A DNA stretch of 64,000 nucleotides. Origin: Ophiura sarsii. Its lineage: Eukaryota > Echinodermata > Ophiuroidea > Amphilepidida > Ophiuridae. Of the stretch, positions 12,000-23,759 are shown piece by piece. Position 1 is the first letter of the stretch, and every line of letters begins with the position of its first letter. Below the pieces are notes generated by a model. It was not told the origin of the DNA, searched no databases, and was given only the letters and a program-made list of their open reading frames with translations. Location of the stretch: assembly GCA_035610835.1 (NCBI GenBank), contig CM069450.1:29580687-29644686 (forward strand), in the 5' to 3' direction. The position numbers and the translations under genes are program-made.

Positions 12000-12335
12000 A
12001 GAAAAACATTCCAATTTTGTTTAATGCGAACATTATGCACCGGGTGGAGATTATGTGTACGATTGCCAATCAATTGAGATATCTGAAGCGACTGATTTCA
12101 AAATGTAAACAGTGTTTTACGTCAAGGATGAATTTCATCATGATCCTTGCCCTTTCTATTAAATAATTGAGGCAAGGGCTTTAACAAGTATTACTAAAGG
12201 ATGAGTACAATGCATTTGTAAGTTATAGTGGGCGTTAGGTTAGCCTCTATTGCAGGCAGTCGAGCCGCAGGCAGTCGAGCCGCAGGCGATAACGCCTTCG
12301 AGAGAGGCTAGCTAGGAAGTTATTAATTGATACGT
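12000..12335 (+). repeat. ~400-bp interspersed repeat family, copy 2 (right part)
   Basis: Contains the family words ATTTCAAAATGTAAACAGTG, CCTTGCCCTTT and CAGTCGAGCCGCAG. GCAGGCAGTCGAGCC is duplicated in tandem at 12252-12284. Confidence 0.6.
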
Positions 12336-12740
12336 CTTTAATTTAAAGATGTATCAGGTACCGAAGCATAGTGAACTCAATCGGATGAACCGTTTGGGCC
12401 AAAAAAACAAAAAAAGTTTGTCTCAGAAGACCGCGCCTGTAGCTTTTAAAATTTGCATTTTACACGCATTACTTGTTTTCTTTTTCTTCTTTAACCATTG
12501 AAAATTATGGCGTGGGCCAAGTTGTGGCTGTATGGAATGGTTTGGGTTGTGTGTTTTTTCAATATTAAATCAGTATTTAAATTCGAGAAAAACAACTGAC
12601 TCCGGTGATTTATTTGACTGATGCTTCGTCATTTTTTTATTTTACAATGTGATGATCAGCTTCGATTTCTGGAGTTCCTTTAGTATACCCTACTACTGCA
12701 TGTCTTCAATGGGGACTTTTAAAGAACGACCCATTCACTT

Positions 12741-13567
12741 ATCAAACCACATTCTGATCGTACACTCATAGTCAACTTCCATGGTAAACCAGCAACAACT
12801 GTAGTGGTGACCTACTGCCCTACAAATGTGGCGGACGAGGACATCATAGAAGAGCACTACAACAGTCTAAAGGGGGCGATTGACTCAATTCCAGCACACA
12901 ACATCTTACTTGTTGTTGGCGACTACAATGCCAGACTTGGAAAGGATGACGCCAAATTTTCATACCATGATGATACAAACAAAAATGGAGAGTATCTAGC
13001 AGAATTAGCTAAAGAGAAGGATCTAATAGTCGCAAGAAAAAAGGCAAGTTGTGGACATATGTCAGTCCAGGCGGCAACAAACTACAGCTGGACTACATCC
13101 TTGTCAGGCGGAAATGGCGAAACAGTGTTCAAAATTCTGAAGCATACAACACCTTTGCTAGTGTGGGATCTGACCATAGAATCGTATCTGCTAGCATCCG
13201 ACTAACCCTCAGAAAGAGTAAGATCATCAAACGGAAAAAGCAGTACAATTGGAATCTATTGTCAACTGATCAAGATCTACAAGCTAAATACAGTATAGAG
13301 GTGCGTAATAGGTTTCAGCTCCTTCAGGATGATGTAGAAACTGCAACTGAGAAATACACAAGGTTCATTACAGCCACTCAAGAAGCTGCAGAAGAAGTCA
13401 TTCCTGCGAGGGAGAAAGAGAAAAGAAACTACTTCTCAAAAAAAGACGCCCAGGTTACCAGGACGAGAACAAAATTTGATGAAGCTTACGCAAAATATCA
13501 ACTAGACACTAACGATGAGGACAATAGAAGAGATTATAAGGATGCTAAGAAGAGCCTGGGGAGGCTT
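12741..13567 (+). pseudogene. LINE apurinic-like endonuclease domain, frameshifted
   Basis: The reading frame through 12741-13040 shows endonuclease/exonuclease/phosphatase motifs: a TYCPTN block, then VVGDYNARLG (the GDxN catalytic motif) and the YHDDTNKNG block. The frame shifts between about 13040 and 13060, after which WTYVSPGGNKLQLDYILV and SDHRIV (the terminal SDH motif) follow in another frame to 13567. In the family this domain nicks target DNA to prime reverse transcription. The frameshift falls between two essential parts of one domain, so no active enzyme can be made. Confidence 0.85.
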
Positions 13568-13575
13568 ATGATCAA

Positions 13576-15325
13576 GTGAAAGAGAAAGACCTTACCAATA
13601 AGCTAAGAGAGGTAGAAAATGCTCACATAAACAGCAAGCATGGTAAGAGTTGGAAACTGATAAACCAAATATCAGGAAGATTGACAACAAGATTAAATAA
13701 CTGGTACACTCACTTCAAAAATCTACTTGGGAGCCTACCACATATAAGTAATGAGGATGAGGAAATTGCTTCAATACTATCAAATCTCAACATTAAAGTA
13801 GGAACCTTTGACTTGGAGGAATATGAGAAGGCTAAGAAGGCACTAGTAGAGGGGAAAAGCTGTGGGGAAGATGGTATTACACCTGAAATGCTCAAAAGAT
13901 GTGATCTGGACAACATCATTCTTGACTTCTGCAATGATGCCTTGTTGAAGGGGGAAAAGCCAGAACAGTGGTCAATTCTCAACATAGTACCAATACCGAA
14001 ATCAGGTGATCTCAGCTGGGGGGGGGGGGGGGGGGGGGCAACTACCGTGGAATAAGCCTGAGTTCAATTGTTGCCAAGCTATACAACAAAATGATACTCA
14101 ACAGAATTATACCGGAGCTCGACGTCCACCTAAGAGCTAATCAAAATGGCTTCAGAGTAGGACGTACCACTGTAGGTCATATACTTGCCCTCCGAAGAAT
14201 TATTGAGGGAATAAGATCAAATAACCTGCCAGCCATCATAACCTTTATTGACTTCAAGAAAGCGTTTGACACAATACATAGGGGACGAATGCTGCAAATA
14301 TTGAAAGCCAATGGTGTACCTGATCAGCTTACAAATGCGATAGCAGAGATATACAAAGACACCAAGGCAAAGGTTATATCACCAGATGGAGAAACAGAAG
14401 TGTTTGAGATACTGGCTGGAGTACTACAAGGAGACACCCTGGCTCCATATCTCTTTGTCATTGTTCTTGACTATGCCCTAAGAGAGGCCATAGATGGCAG
14501 AGAAGAAGAGCTAGGATTCCACCTCACAAAAGAAGCAGCAGAAGAATAGGACCAACCGTATTAACTGACTTAGACTTTGCTGACGACATTGCACTATTGT
14601 CTGAGGAAGTGTCTCAAGCTCAATCACTACTCAACAGAGTGGAGACTTCAGTGGGCAGAGTTGGGCTCAAAATGAACGCTGCAAAGACGAAGTACATGTC
14701 CTTCAGCCAGACGCAAGTACCTGTAATCACCACAAGCGAAGGCATGCGCCTTGATAAAGTGGAGGACTTCAAATACCTTGGAGCCTGGATGAACAGCACT
14801 GAAAAGGACATCAAAACACGCAAAGCAGCTGCATGGAGAGCTTTTGGCAAACTTAGTCAGTTATGGAAGGCTAAATCACTATCCAGAAAGCTCAAAGAAA
14901 GACTGTTCATAGCTACAGTAGAATCAGTCCTCCTTTATTGATGTGAGGCATGGACAGTCACCCCAAAGCTTGGTAAACAACTGGATGGATGCTACACTAG
15001 GATGCTAAGATCTGTATTCAACATCAACTGGAGTCAGCATGTGACGAATAAGGACCTGTATGGGGACATGCCAAAAGTCTCGGACAAGATCAGAGAACGC
15101 AGAGCAAGATTTGCTGGACACTGCTTCAGGGGGTCCAAGGAGCTTGTACACAAACTCATACATTGGATTCCGAAGCATGGAGTAAGAAAGCGTGGAAGAC
15201 CAGCTCTGACCTACATTGACATACTAAAACGTGATACAGGACTGCAGGTGGAAGAAATCAAGACAGCTATGTTGGAAAGGAAGATCTGGAGAGGCATTGT
15301 GGTTCGGAAAAATAAACCGCCATAA
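13576..15325 (+). pseudogene. LINE reverse transcriptase, broken by a poly-G run, a frameshift and a stop
   Basis: RT blocks follow in order: CGEDGITPEML (about 13860), the NYRGISLSS finger (14040), FRVGRTT (14150), FIDFKKAFDT with the first catalytic Asp (14250), GVLQGDTLAP (14420), the FADD active site (14575) and KYLGAWM (14770). A LYGDMP...GHCF C-terminal region and a KRGRPALTY block reach the stop at 15323-15325. Three lesions are seen: a run of 21 G at 14018-14038 that changes frame just before NYRGISL; a frame change near 14545 before FADD; and TGA at 14940-14942, where most relatives have a sense codon before CEAW. Such architecture is usual for RTE-type elements; the exact clade is uncertain. 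Confidence 0.88.
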
Positions 15326-15348
15326 GTCAAGTAAGTCAAGTCACACAC

Positions 15349-15483
15349 TTACACAGTGAGGAATTTAGCTATAATTCAGCTCATTGATCAAGATATCTGT
15401 ATCCGTTCCAATATGGCATGCAATTATTCAAAATCGGTGAAAACCTGTCTTTCATTTTTAAGAAATTTTAATTTAAAAAAAAA
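15349..15483. other. Unassigned spacer between LINE tail and palindrome
   Basis: AT-rich, with no feature seen. Confidence 0.4.
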
Positions 15484-15555
15484 CCACCATGGGGAAGATG
15501 TTTTCTACTTACTCTGTTAAAACAGAGTAAGTAGAAAACATCTTCCCCATGGTGG
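15484..15555. repeat. Perfect 72-nt palindrome (35-bp arms, AA loop)
   Basis: From CCACCATGGGGAAGATG inward to CTCTGTT, then AA, then the exact reverse complement. A-rich sequence on the left and T-rich sequence on the right extend the potential stem further. Every base of the 35-bp arms pairs. It could be a very young foldback, a small-RNA precursor-like hairpin or an assembly artefact at a snap-back read. Confidence 0.85.
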
Positions 15556-15700
15556 CTTTTTATTTGTTTTTCAAACACGGTATAAAGCACTCAAGGCAGG
15601 GGCGGATCTAGGATTGTGGGGTGCTGAAAATCATGACGATCAGGAAAGCGAAAAGCTTAGAGCGTCTTGCGGCGTGGGGACCAGAAACAATTGTATTATA

Positions 15701-16761
15701 CGAGGGTCATTCAATAAGTTCTACCTCCTCACTCATAACATCGCTAATATGAATGTCAGCCTCATGACATTTGTCATGATTATAGCTCTGAATCATAGCT
15801 ACACATTTTTAGTAAATGCTTATTGATACCTATTTCACTTTTGTCATGATGCAATCAAAGCCAGAGAGAGATTTTGGACAACGGACACAGAAAATTACCC
15901 CCAGAGACAAATACACGTTTTTTCGTTTTCTCTCCGTATTGTATGATTAGGTATAACCCCCCGATTTAGATACTGAAAATAGAAAACAATGGATGATTTC
16001 TGAATATAATGCTATACCATCATGTATAAATCAGATTGTCGGCAATATTAACCTTTGTAGCTTGCAAATAGTATAATATCAACTCGAATGTATTGACACG
16101 CACGCCTTTAGCATACTGAAATACTGATATTCAGTCAAATGTTCGTTGTTACAAGTCAAGCCACAGTGATGCCTCGAATGTTTAATCCTAACATGTTAGT
16201 AACTTTATCAGTTTTTCTTATATGCAACATTTAGAATAGTTAATCAGGTAGTCAGTGATAGAAAAATATATCTTCGAGAGACTCGAAATATATCCATTTA
16301 GTCCTGTATAATGAAGATCTATTAGTTCCTATGAAAAGCAAATATGACTTTTGCAGCGGTTCTCTAGGGTAGAGTTAAGATTGATGGCTGTCCTGGTCTG
16401 GTTCTGGCTAAATAGAGGGCATTTTACGCCAATAAATCAGTCAATTGTATTATTCAAAGTATGTTCAAGAGATGTGTAACTTAGAATGATTGTAATTGAC
16501 CGATAGGTACATTTTGTCTCTTAAAATTTGCCAAATGAGTAGCGCTTAGGAGACATTTGGTTGTTTTTTACCCGTTTCCGTCGCACTAAATGGAAGTTTG
16601 GTTTTTACTGCATATCCAGAAAAGTACAATGAGTATTCAAACCAATTTACTATCATTTTGTAGCTGAGATTCAAAGCTTCAATTGTGGAATATGTCATAC
16701 GACTGGCTTGTATAATAGCAAAGTTATGAGGTAGGAGGTAGAACTTATTGAATGACCCTCG
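15701..16761. mobile_element. 1,061-bp mariner-like element, non-autonomous
   Basis: The TIR CGAGGGTCATTCAATAAGTT begins at 15701 and its reverse complement ends at 16761, with TA on both sides (15699-15700 and 16762-16763). The arms stay similar for about 120 bp. CGAGGGTCATTCAATAAGT-type ends are well known in mariner elements. Its length is near that of a full mariner, but no transposase frame or DD-E/D block can be read, so it is decayed or internally replaced. Confidence 0.85.
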
Positions 16762-16860
16762 TAGATGCATTTTGAGGCCATTTCAGGTCTACTTTGTAAA
16801 TTCAGGAAATTTAGGATGCAATCCGAGTAAGAGTAAGAGAAATTAATGAATAATAATATA

Positions 16861-17487
16861 CAGAGTGAATCAAAAAAAACATCTTGCACGATTTGAAACG
16901 GCCATTTGACCTTGATGCGTGCGTTGAACCATAGATTTTTCTAGTTTATCCTCGCAAAACATTAAAGTAATCGACTGAAAAATAAGCAAACTGTGGCAAG
17001 TTGTGTGACCTGATCGCGTTTTGACGCCATTCCTATGGGATTTACACAGATAATACAATAATATTACTGCATCATGATGGTATGGAGTGAGAGTGAGAAA
17101 GCACCATCATCCTAACAAAGGATGCTCTATAACAGGTGATGCTTGTATTCAGATTTGCCTTTCCATTTGACAACTCGATTAACTACTTATCCCAAAGTGA
17201 AAGAATGAATTTTCAGGAACATTTTTACAATTAATGGAGTGATAATGACCATTTAGCAAAACCAATTGTACTGTGTGTAAATCCCATAGGAATGGCGAAA
17301 AACGCGGTCAGTTTACAAAACTTGCCACAATTTGCGTATTCTTCAGTCGATTACTTTCATTTTTGGGGAGGATAAACTAGATTAACAACGCTTTACACTG
17401 ACAAAAAAATCATGGTTCAATGCACACATAAAGGTCAAATGGCTGTTTCCAATCGTGCACAATGTTTTTTTTAAACAATGACCTTAA
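16861..17487. mobile_element. ~630-bp foldback element with ~200-bp inverted arms
   Basis: The left arm starts CAGAGTGAATCAAAAAAAAC at 16861 and continues through CTTGCACGAT, GGCCATTTGACCTT, AGTAATCGACTGAA and CCATTCCTATGGGATTTACA. The same words occur in reverse at 17277-17475. The left terminus is close to CAGGGTGAGTCAA (30830, 40692, 54922). The right terminus has diverged. No coding potential is seen. Confidence 0.8.
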
Positions 17488-17489
17488 AA

Positions 17490-18490
17490 TACACGGTCTC
17501 GAACCCGGTCCTCGGTACGACTTGCCCAGGCTATGGACGAACCTGTCCCAGGTGGGGCAAGTTCATCATTTTGAAATACCTGTCTTTATCCTTTACTCAT
17601 CCCTTTACAGTAAAGTCTAGGGTACTGAAATTGTGGTCGTATGTAGCCAAGATATAAATATGTCATTTAATGTCAATAGGTCCATTCAATTTTTAAAATT
17701 AGGGCGAACACTCCCCGCTCTCCCCTATACTTACACTGCAAAAACTTTTTTACCTATTTGTTGGTCAATAATATTTAAATGTATTTTTTTATTGGGCAGT
17801 CTTATTTTGACCATTTAAAGGAGTAAAGCTGATTAATCTTTTTGGCACCTTTTTATTTATGACTTTTGAGCAAAAGAAATCACATAAGTTGGGCAACTTT
17901 GTGGCAAAATTACGTGAATTACGCTTGCTGTGTAAAAGATGTAAATATGTTGAGCAAAGTCTTTTTATTGAACAACAGTTGCGCAGTTCTGGAAAACACA
18001 TTTTTATATTTTCGTAAAATGGCCGATGACGCAGTGGCACGGTTGCTCGAAGATTCGGGCTGTCAGCTACTAATTGACACCTTTAAAGGTGACTTTCTCT
18101 AACTTAAGTATAAAGACATACGTTATTACATGGGGTTACTTGCCTCATTTCATTCTGACCGCTACGAAGGAGTCTGACCTATTTTACGTGCTCAGGGATA
18201 GCTCTTCCGATACACGGGACCACCATTTCTACGTGACTTCCGAACCACGAGGCAATTGAGACTAAGTACCTTGCCCAAGGATACAAACATGTTGGCTGTA
18301 ACGGTGCTAGAACTCACAACCTTTGTATTGTGAGACCTGCATGCTATCCACATTAACGAATGCTGATCAGAATTATGACAATTTCATGTTATATATAATT
18401 TCACATGGAGCACTTTTTGGACACGCCCTGCCCTTTATATAGCATAATGCACTGGTTTCGTGTAAAATCGTAGTCTAACAATTGAGCTGT
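17490..18490. other. No gene recognised
   Basis: Only short ORFs. An isolated CTGCAAAAAC near 17738 may be a stray hAT-type end. No coherent repeat or coding region is seen. Confidence 0.35.
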
Positions 18491-18494
18491 ATGT

Positions 18495-19465
18495 ATTTAT
18501 CATACTTATGTTTCTTTCGTTTAGCACGTCAAGTGGGTCATCTTAAGAGTTTACGTGACTCTTATGTCATTTGGGAAATATGTAATATCATCAAGATAGA
18601 CTTCATTATTGCCAGCAGCATGCAACGGGTGGTGACTGAGGTGTTTCATTTCCAATCAGTAGAGACCTGCAGCGACTCATGACCAAGGTAATAAGTGTTT
18701 TATTTCAAACAAAGGAACCACAAGAACATTTCATTACGGACTTTGCCCTTTAGACAAAAGGTTTAACACGACCGGTGAGCATTATTAAGGATGGTCACGA
18801 GGCGTTTATCCTATGGGTTTTATGAGCTTGTATGCTGGCCTATTTCTATTGTACGCACACGTTATTGTAGCGTAAAAAGTGGGTCATTTCAAAAGTTCAC
18901 ATGACTTTGTAAACCAATTATGAAACGTTAAAAATAGACCATCTCAAAGCAGACTGCTATACCAGTATTCCATTTGGGACAGAATCTTGTAAATCGAAAT
19001 AGACATTGCGAAGATTGCTTTAAAACTACTAACAACCCAGGAACAGCATACAGCGAATGGACCAGTTAGTTAGGAAATCTGGAACGAATAATTCCTAAGG
19101 TAAAAGGTGTTTATTCCAAATTACTCAATTAAATTTTCTTGCAGATTTACATTTCTGATAATAAATCATAAATATATATTGAGTTAATAAGTGATACGAT
19201 TCCTAATGACTTCAAAATCCTGGTTTTAGAATGAATTTAGAGTGAAAATAGACCATCACAAATCAGACTGCTATACCAGTATTCAATTAGAGATAGAATC
19301 TTATAAATCGAAATAGACATTGCGAAGATTTCTTTAAAACTGCGAACAACCTGGGAACAGCATACAGCAAATGGACTGGTGTTATATTTCTAATCAGTTA
19401 GGAAATCTGGAACTAATAATGTCTATGGTAAAAAGTGTTAATTTCAAACAAAGGATTTACATAGA
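18495..19465 (+). repeat. ~400-bp interspersed repeat family, two consecutive units
   Basis: Best copy of the family. Unit 1 (about 18495-18930) and unit 2 (about 18940-19460) share words; inside unit 2 the phrase CAGACTGCTATACCAGTATT occurs twice, at 18953 and 19266. Between those two occurrences lies a fragment of the TTAA MITE (19130-19245), so the repeat was itself hit by that element. Similar to 58060-58390 and 59440-59690. Confidence 0.7.
19130..19245. mobile_element. TTAA MITE fragment (copy D)
   Basis: Holds the internal family words ATTTTCTTGCAGATTTACAT, GATACGATTCCTAAT and GGTTTTAGAATGAATTTAGA of the elements at 2546 and 39896, but has neither terminus. Confidence 0.65.
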
Positions 19466-20055
19466 CAATGTTATTGTGTTGATTTTCAGCTAAAATAAGT
19501 TAGCCAGCCCATATAATTATATTTGATTTTAATATAATGATTCTGGTATACAAATTACGAGACGATAGTCCTTGTTGTAAATGTCAAGTAACATAATCGC
19601 CGTTGTTCTCCATGCCTATTCGTGTTACTTGGGGTTTTTTTCACACTTAATGAATGAAGAAATATCATTTTAATTCTACTGATACATGTATTAACTAGAG
19701 CGGTTCGCGGGTTTCGCGGTTATCGGATTTGGCAGTTGGTTTTTGGTTGTGAGGTTTTGGTAAACATGGTTGAAGTTGGTACATTAGGATCCAAGCGAAA
19801 CCAGATTCGATGACTGCCACATTATTGGTGATTTGTTTCGTGTATTTGCTTATTTACTATTGTAATGTATTCCGGTGTTAGCGATATGTGTCTTTTATCA
19901 TTGATAGTACGATGGTAATATTTAATCAAATTTGATCTTTTTTTGGTGTTTCTACACGTCGAGTGCTTGGAGCGCAGATGTCTTAAGTGCATTTTGTTCA
20001 TTTTGAGATAAACGTGTTTGAAAACTAGAAACTCTGTGTCGGGCAATAGGGTTAG
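19466..20055. other. No gene recognised
   Basis: Includes CGGTTCGCGGGTTTCGCGGTT at 19701-19721, whose exact reverse complement occurs at 36237-36257 inside another element. Nothing else was identified. Confidence 0.4.
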
Positions 20056-20059
20056 CTCC

Positions 20060-21320
20060 ACAAACTTTATCAAAGGGTGAAATCATATCCAAAAAATCAA
20101 ATAGGAACACATTTTATGGTGTCCGTCACTTGTTAGGCTATATTGCTAGCAATTTTTTCTCCATCAAATGTGTTGCGGTTTGACTGGTAAGTTACACAGA
20201 CTTTACATGTAGCTCAAAATGTAAAATCATATCCAAAAAATCAAATCGGGACACAATTTGTCCGTCATTTTTTAGGCTAAATTTCCAGCGATTTTTGTCT
20301 CCGTTTAATGTGTTGAGGTTTGACCGGTTAGCTTCACAGACTTTATACGTAGCTTAAAATGTAAAATAAATCAAAAAATCAAATCGAGACTCATTTTATG
20401 GTGTCCGTCATTTGTTAGGCCAAATTGCCGGGAATCTTTTTCTTGCGATTTCAATGCGAACGTTATTTGTTCCGTCAAATGTGTTGCGGTTAGACCGGTT
20501 AGCTACACAGACTTTATATCTAGCTCAAAATATGAAATCATATCCAAAAATTGAAATCGGGACACATTTTATAGTGTCCGTCATTTTTTAGGCTAAATTG
20601 ACAGCAACTTTTTTCTCTGTCAAATGTGTTGCGGTTCGACCGGTTAGCTTTATAGACTTTATACCCAGCTCAAAATGTGAACTCATATCCAAAATGAAAT
20701 CGGGACCCATTTTATAGTGTCCGTCATTTTTTAGGCTAAATTGCCGGCAATTTGTTTCTCCGTTAATTGTGTTGCGGTTTGTTCGGCTAGCTACACAGAC
20801 TTTAAGATGTGAAATCATAAAAAAAAAATCAAATCGGGACACATTTGACGGTGTCCGTCATTTTGTAGGCTAAATTGCTGGCAATTTTTTCTCTCCGTCA
20901 AATGTGTTATGGTTTGACCGGCTAGCTATACAGACTTTATACGTATAGCTCAAAATGTGAAAACATATAAAAAAAACTGGTTAGCTACACAGACCTTATG
21001 CGTAGCTCAAAATGTGAAATCATATCCAAAAAATGAAATCGGGTCACATTGCAATGTATCCATCATCTTTTAGCCCAAATCAGCTGCGGAAAAAAATCCT
21101 TGGGATTTCGATGCAAACGTCATTTGTTCCATCAAATGTGTTACGGTTTTACCCGTTAGTTACACCATAATTCCATGGTTACACCGACCTTATAGGCCTA
21201 CGTAGCTCAAAATGTAAAATCATATCCAAAACATATCAAAGTGTATCCGCCATTTTTAGCCTAAATTAAAATTAAAATCAGCAGCGAAAAAAAATCATGG
21301 CGATTTTAATGCGAACGTCA
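20060..21320. repeat. ~140-bp degenerate tandem array (8-9 units)
   Basis: Units carry, in order, AAATCATATCCAAAAAATCA, GGGACACATTTTATGGTGTC, CGTCATTTTTTAGGCTAAAT, CAAATGTGTTGCGGTTTGAC and GGTTAGCTACACAGACTTTA. The first landmark falls near 20082, 20224, 20361, 20532, 20676, 20807, 20956, 21012 and 21207, a spacing mostly of 131-168 bp. Short minus-strand ORFs across it are not genes. Confidence 0.85.
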
Positions 21321-22081
21321 TTTGGGCTGGAATTTTCGTGAATTCTTAATCCCGGGACCTGTTTTATTTTCGGGCGGGACCCGGGATTTCCGAAATGTCT
21401 ATAAACATTTGATTCTGAAATTATCCATCATTTCATTTCATCAAAATGCAAATTATAAAAAGAAAGAAAAAAAGCTTACTTACAAAAACACATTGTCGGC
21501 TGAATCATGATAATTTAATGCAAATGTATAGTTATATAAAGAGACATAGGATCTTAAACATTTCTTATTTCTATGTTCTGCTCTAAATGACATTAGTGTC
21601 GATGAGTTTCGAAAATCAGAGATTAAACCTGAGACGAACAGGTATATTCGTTTCAGATTAAACTCTTTCTTATGATCTTGAACTTTTTTGGAGTTTATTT
21701 ATTTTTATAGCAATTTGACTTTTAAAATGTGTTATGCTATGTTTTTCTGGTTAAACTCTCTCTATCTCTGTAAGTGATGGCCTTCCCTTACTTAAACTGA
21801 AAACATTTTATGTATTTTGTAAGCCCGTTTGTAAGTCATATTTGAAACGGACAGCTATTTAGCTCTCTATGATTCTTATATTAACCCCCTGCCGATTGGT
21901 TGAAATTTAGAATGTGTCAAATATTGTGCCAATCAGAGACATCGTTAGAATAATTACAATTTTCATAAAATATTAGCATAAAATATTTATAAGCAAAACT
22001 GCAATTGGTCATCAAAATGATTATATCATGTAATTGACCAATAGGAATTATTGTACGAAAGACAGGTAGTGCCCAGGGGGT
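21321..22081. other. No gene recognised
   Basis: Contains CCCGGGACC/GGGACCCGGGAT words at 21350-21390. A 132-codon minus-strand ORF (21917-22315) runs out of this spacer into the TIR element and has no domain. Confidence 0.4.
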
Positions 22082-22084
22082 TAA

Positions 22085-23754
22085 AGGCCCTGTCACACCA
22101 TAGCGTATGGCCTGAACGTGGCCTAAACGTATGCCGACGTATTCAAAAAATAGCTCGAAAATTGTCAGAGTCCAAGAACGTCCAAGAACGTCCAACTTCC
22201 CAACGAATTGCGTAGGAAAATTCGACATCGGTGATGGAATGGACGTATCCATAGCGTATCCATAGCGTATTAAGCGTATACATAGCGTATGACTAACGTA
22301 TTGATAGCGTATCACTAACTTATAACAAACTTATCACAGCGTATCACAGCGTATGCGATCGACGAGCGTATGACCAACATATGCTTAACGTATTCGAAGC
22401 GTATGTCTGCCGTGTTCAACGTATCCTCAGCGTATTCTCGGCGTACAACGAACACGTGACTTATGCCGCTGCAGAAATTGAGTTTCGTACACGGCGGGAC
22501 AAGTGTTGCCAGTTCAAGTAAACGCAGCCTAGATGATAACTATTAAAATATCTAGAAGGGTAAATCTATAGGTCCAACCTATAACTTACGACGAGTAGCG
22601 TACCTCTAACGTATGTCAGCGTATGTCAACGTATGTCTAACGTATGTCAGCGTTTGTAAACGTATGTCTAACGTACCACGAACCTATCGGGAACGTATGC
22701 AGAACGTAAGTTAAGCACACGTTGAGTACGTCGAGAAATTTTGAACATGCTCAATAATTTTTCGCGGGCTCGACGTGTTCCAAATTTTCACAACGTATCA
22801 CAGCGTGCTCTTAACGTAAACGACGTATCCCCAACTTACCCTAACTTGTATCAGCGTACACCAACGTACGCCAACGTATTTTTCGATATTTCGCATACGT
22901 TGTCATACGTTCAGGCGATACGCCATGGTGTGACAGGGCTACCGTACAGCTAGCGTATGTACCGTACAGCTAGCGAGCATTCGGCGTTTTGGGAACTTAT
23001 GGAGGGTTTGAGTATATAAATGGGTCCCTTGAGTATCTCATCCTCACTTCTTCATGGTCTGTCGTTCTGAACACATCAACCCATCATCATACGCTACGAA
23101 TACGAATACGCTACGCTACGTTAAGTATACGTTTAGCATACGTTAGTCATACGCTCGCATACGCTGTGATACGCTGTCATAAGTATGTTATAAGTTAGTG
23201 ATACGCTATCAATACGTTAGTCATACGTTATATATACGTTCAATACGCTATGGATATGTGACAGGGCCTTACACGATCGCCCGGCATAAGGTGAATACGT
23301 GAGAATACGTCGAAACTCGTTGGAAATACGTCAGGCATACGTTAGACATACGGCACATATACTTTATCAACTCTTTATCAATACGTTGGCTGTACGTTTC
23401 CCCGTCAGCCTACGTTCATCAACGTATACCAATTTACGAGTAACGTACCACTAACGTATGTCAGCGTATGTCAACGTATAATTAACGTACCATAAACTTA
23501 CCGGGAACGTATGCAGAACGTATTAAGCACACGTTGAGTACGTCGAGAAATTTTGAGCATGCTCAATATTTTTTCGCGGGCTCGACGTGTTCTAAATTGT
23601 CACAGCGTATCACAGCGTGCTCTTAACGTAAACGACGTATCCCCAACGTACCCCGAACTTATATCAGCGTACACTAACGTACACCAACGTATTTTTCGAT
23701 ATTTCGCATACCTTGGCATACGTTGAGGCGATACGTTATGGTGTGACAGGGCCT
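22085..23754. mobile_element. PIF/Harbinger-like TIR element built of a phased CGTAT motif
   Basis: The TIR AGGCCCTGTCACACCATA starts at 22085 and is inverted at 23754; flanks are TAA at 22082-22084 and 23755-23757, a TWA-type duplication typical of PIF/Harbinger. Inner ends occur at 22940 (GTGTGACAGGGCT) and 23269. The body is almost entirely the words ACGTATG or GCGTATC separated by 9-12 bp. The block 22585-22940 is repeated directly at 23430-23754 (about 85-90% by eye), and 22240-22400 is repeated in inverted orientation at 23095-23269. So it is a composite: one whole unit, one inverted half and one direct half. There is no transposase. Confidence 0.85.
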
Positions 23755-23759
23755 TAAGT

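Larger units (their letters stand above)
12740..15348 (+). mobile_element. Degenerate RTE-like LINE (non-LTR retrotransposon)
   Basis: One 5'-truncated element with an endonuclease domain followed by reverse transcriptase in the same direction. It ends a few bases after the last codon in an AAGTCAAGTAAGTCAAGTCA-type tail, as LINEs with short 3' tails do. No TIRs or LTRs are present. At least three breaks (see the two pseudogene entries) make it inactive. The upstream limit is only approximate: coding similarity fades into an in-frame stop near 12725. Confidence 0.85.

Noticed and set aside
20060..21320. CRISPR-like or tRNA-like array
   Set aside because: The units are ~140 bp, degenerate and without unique spacers, and the context is animal DNA.
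21917..22315. 132-codon minus-strand ORF
   Set aside because: It runs into the CGTAT-motif TIR element and is made partly of its words.
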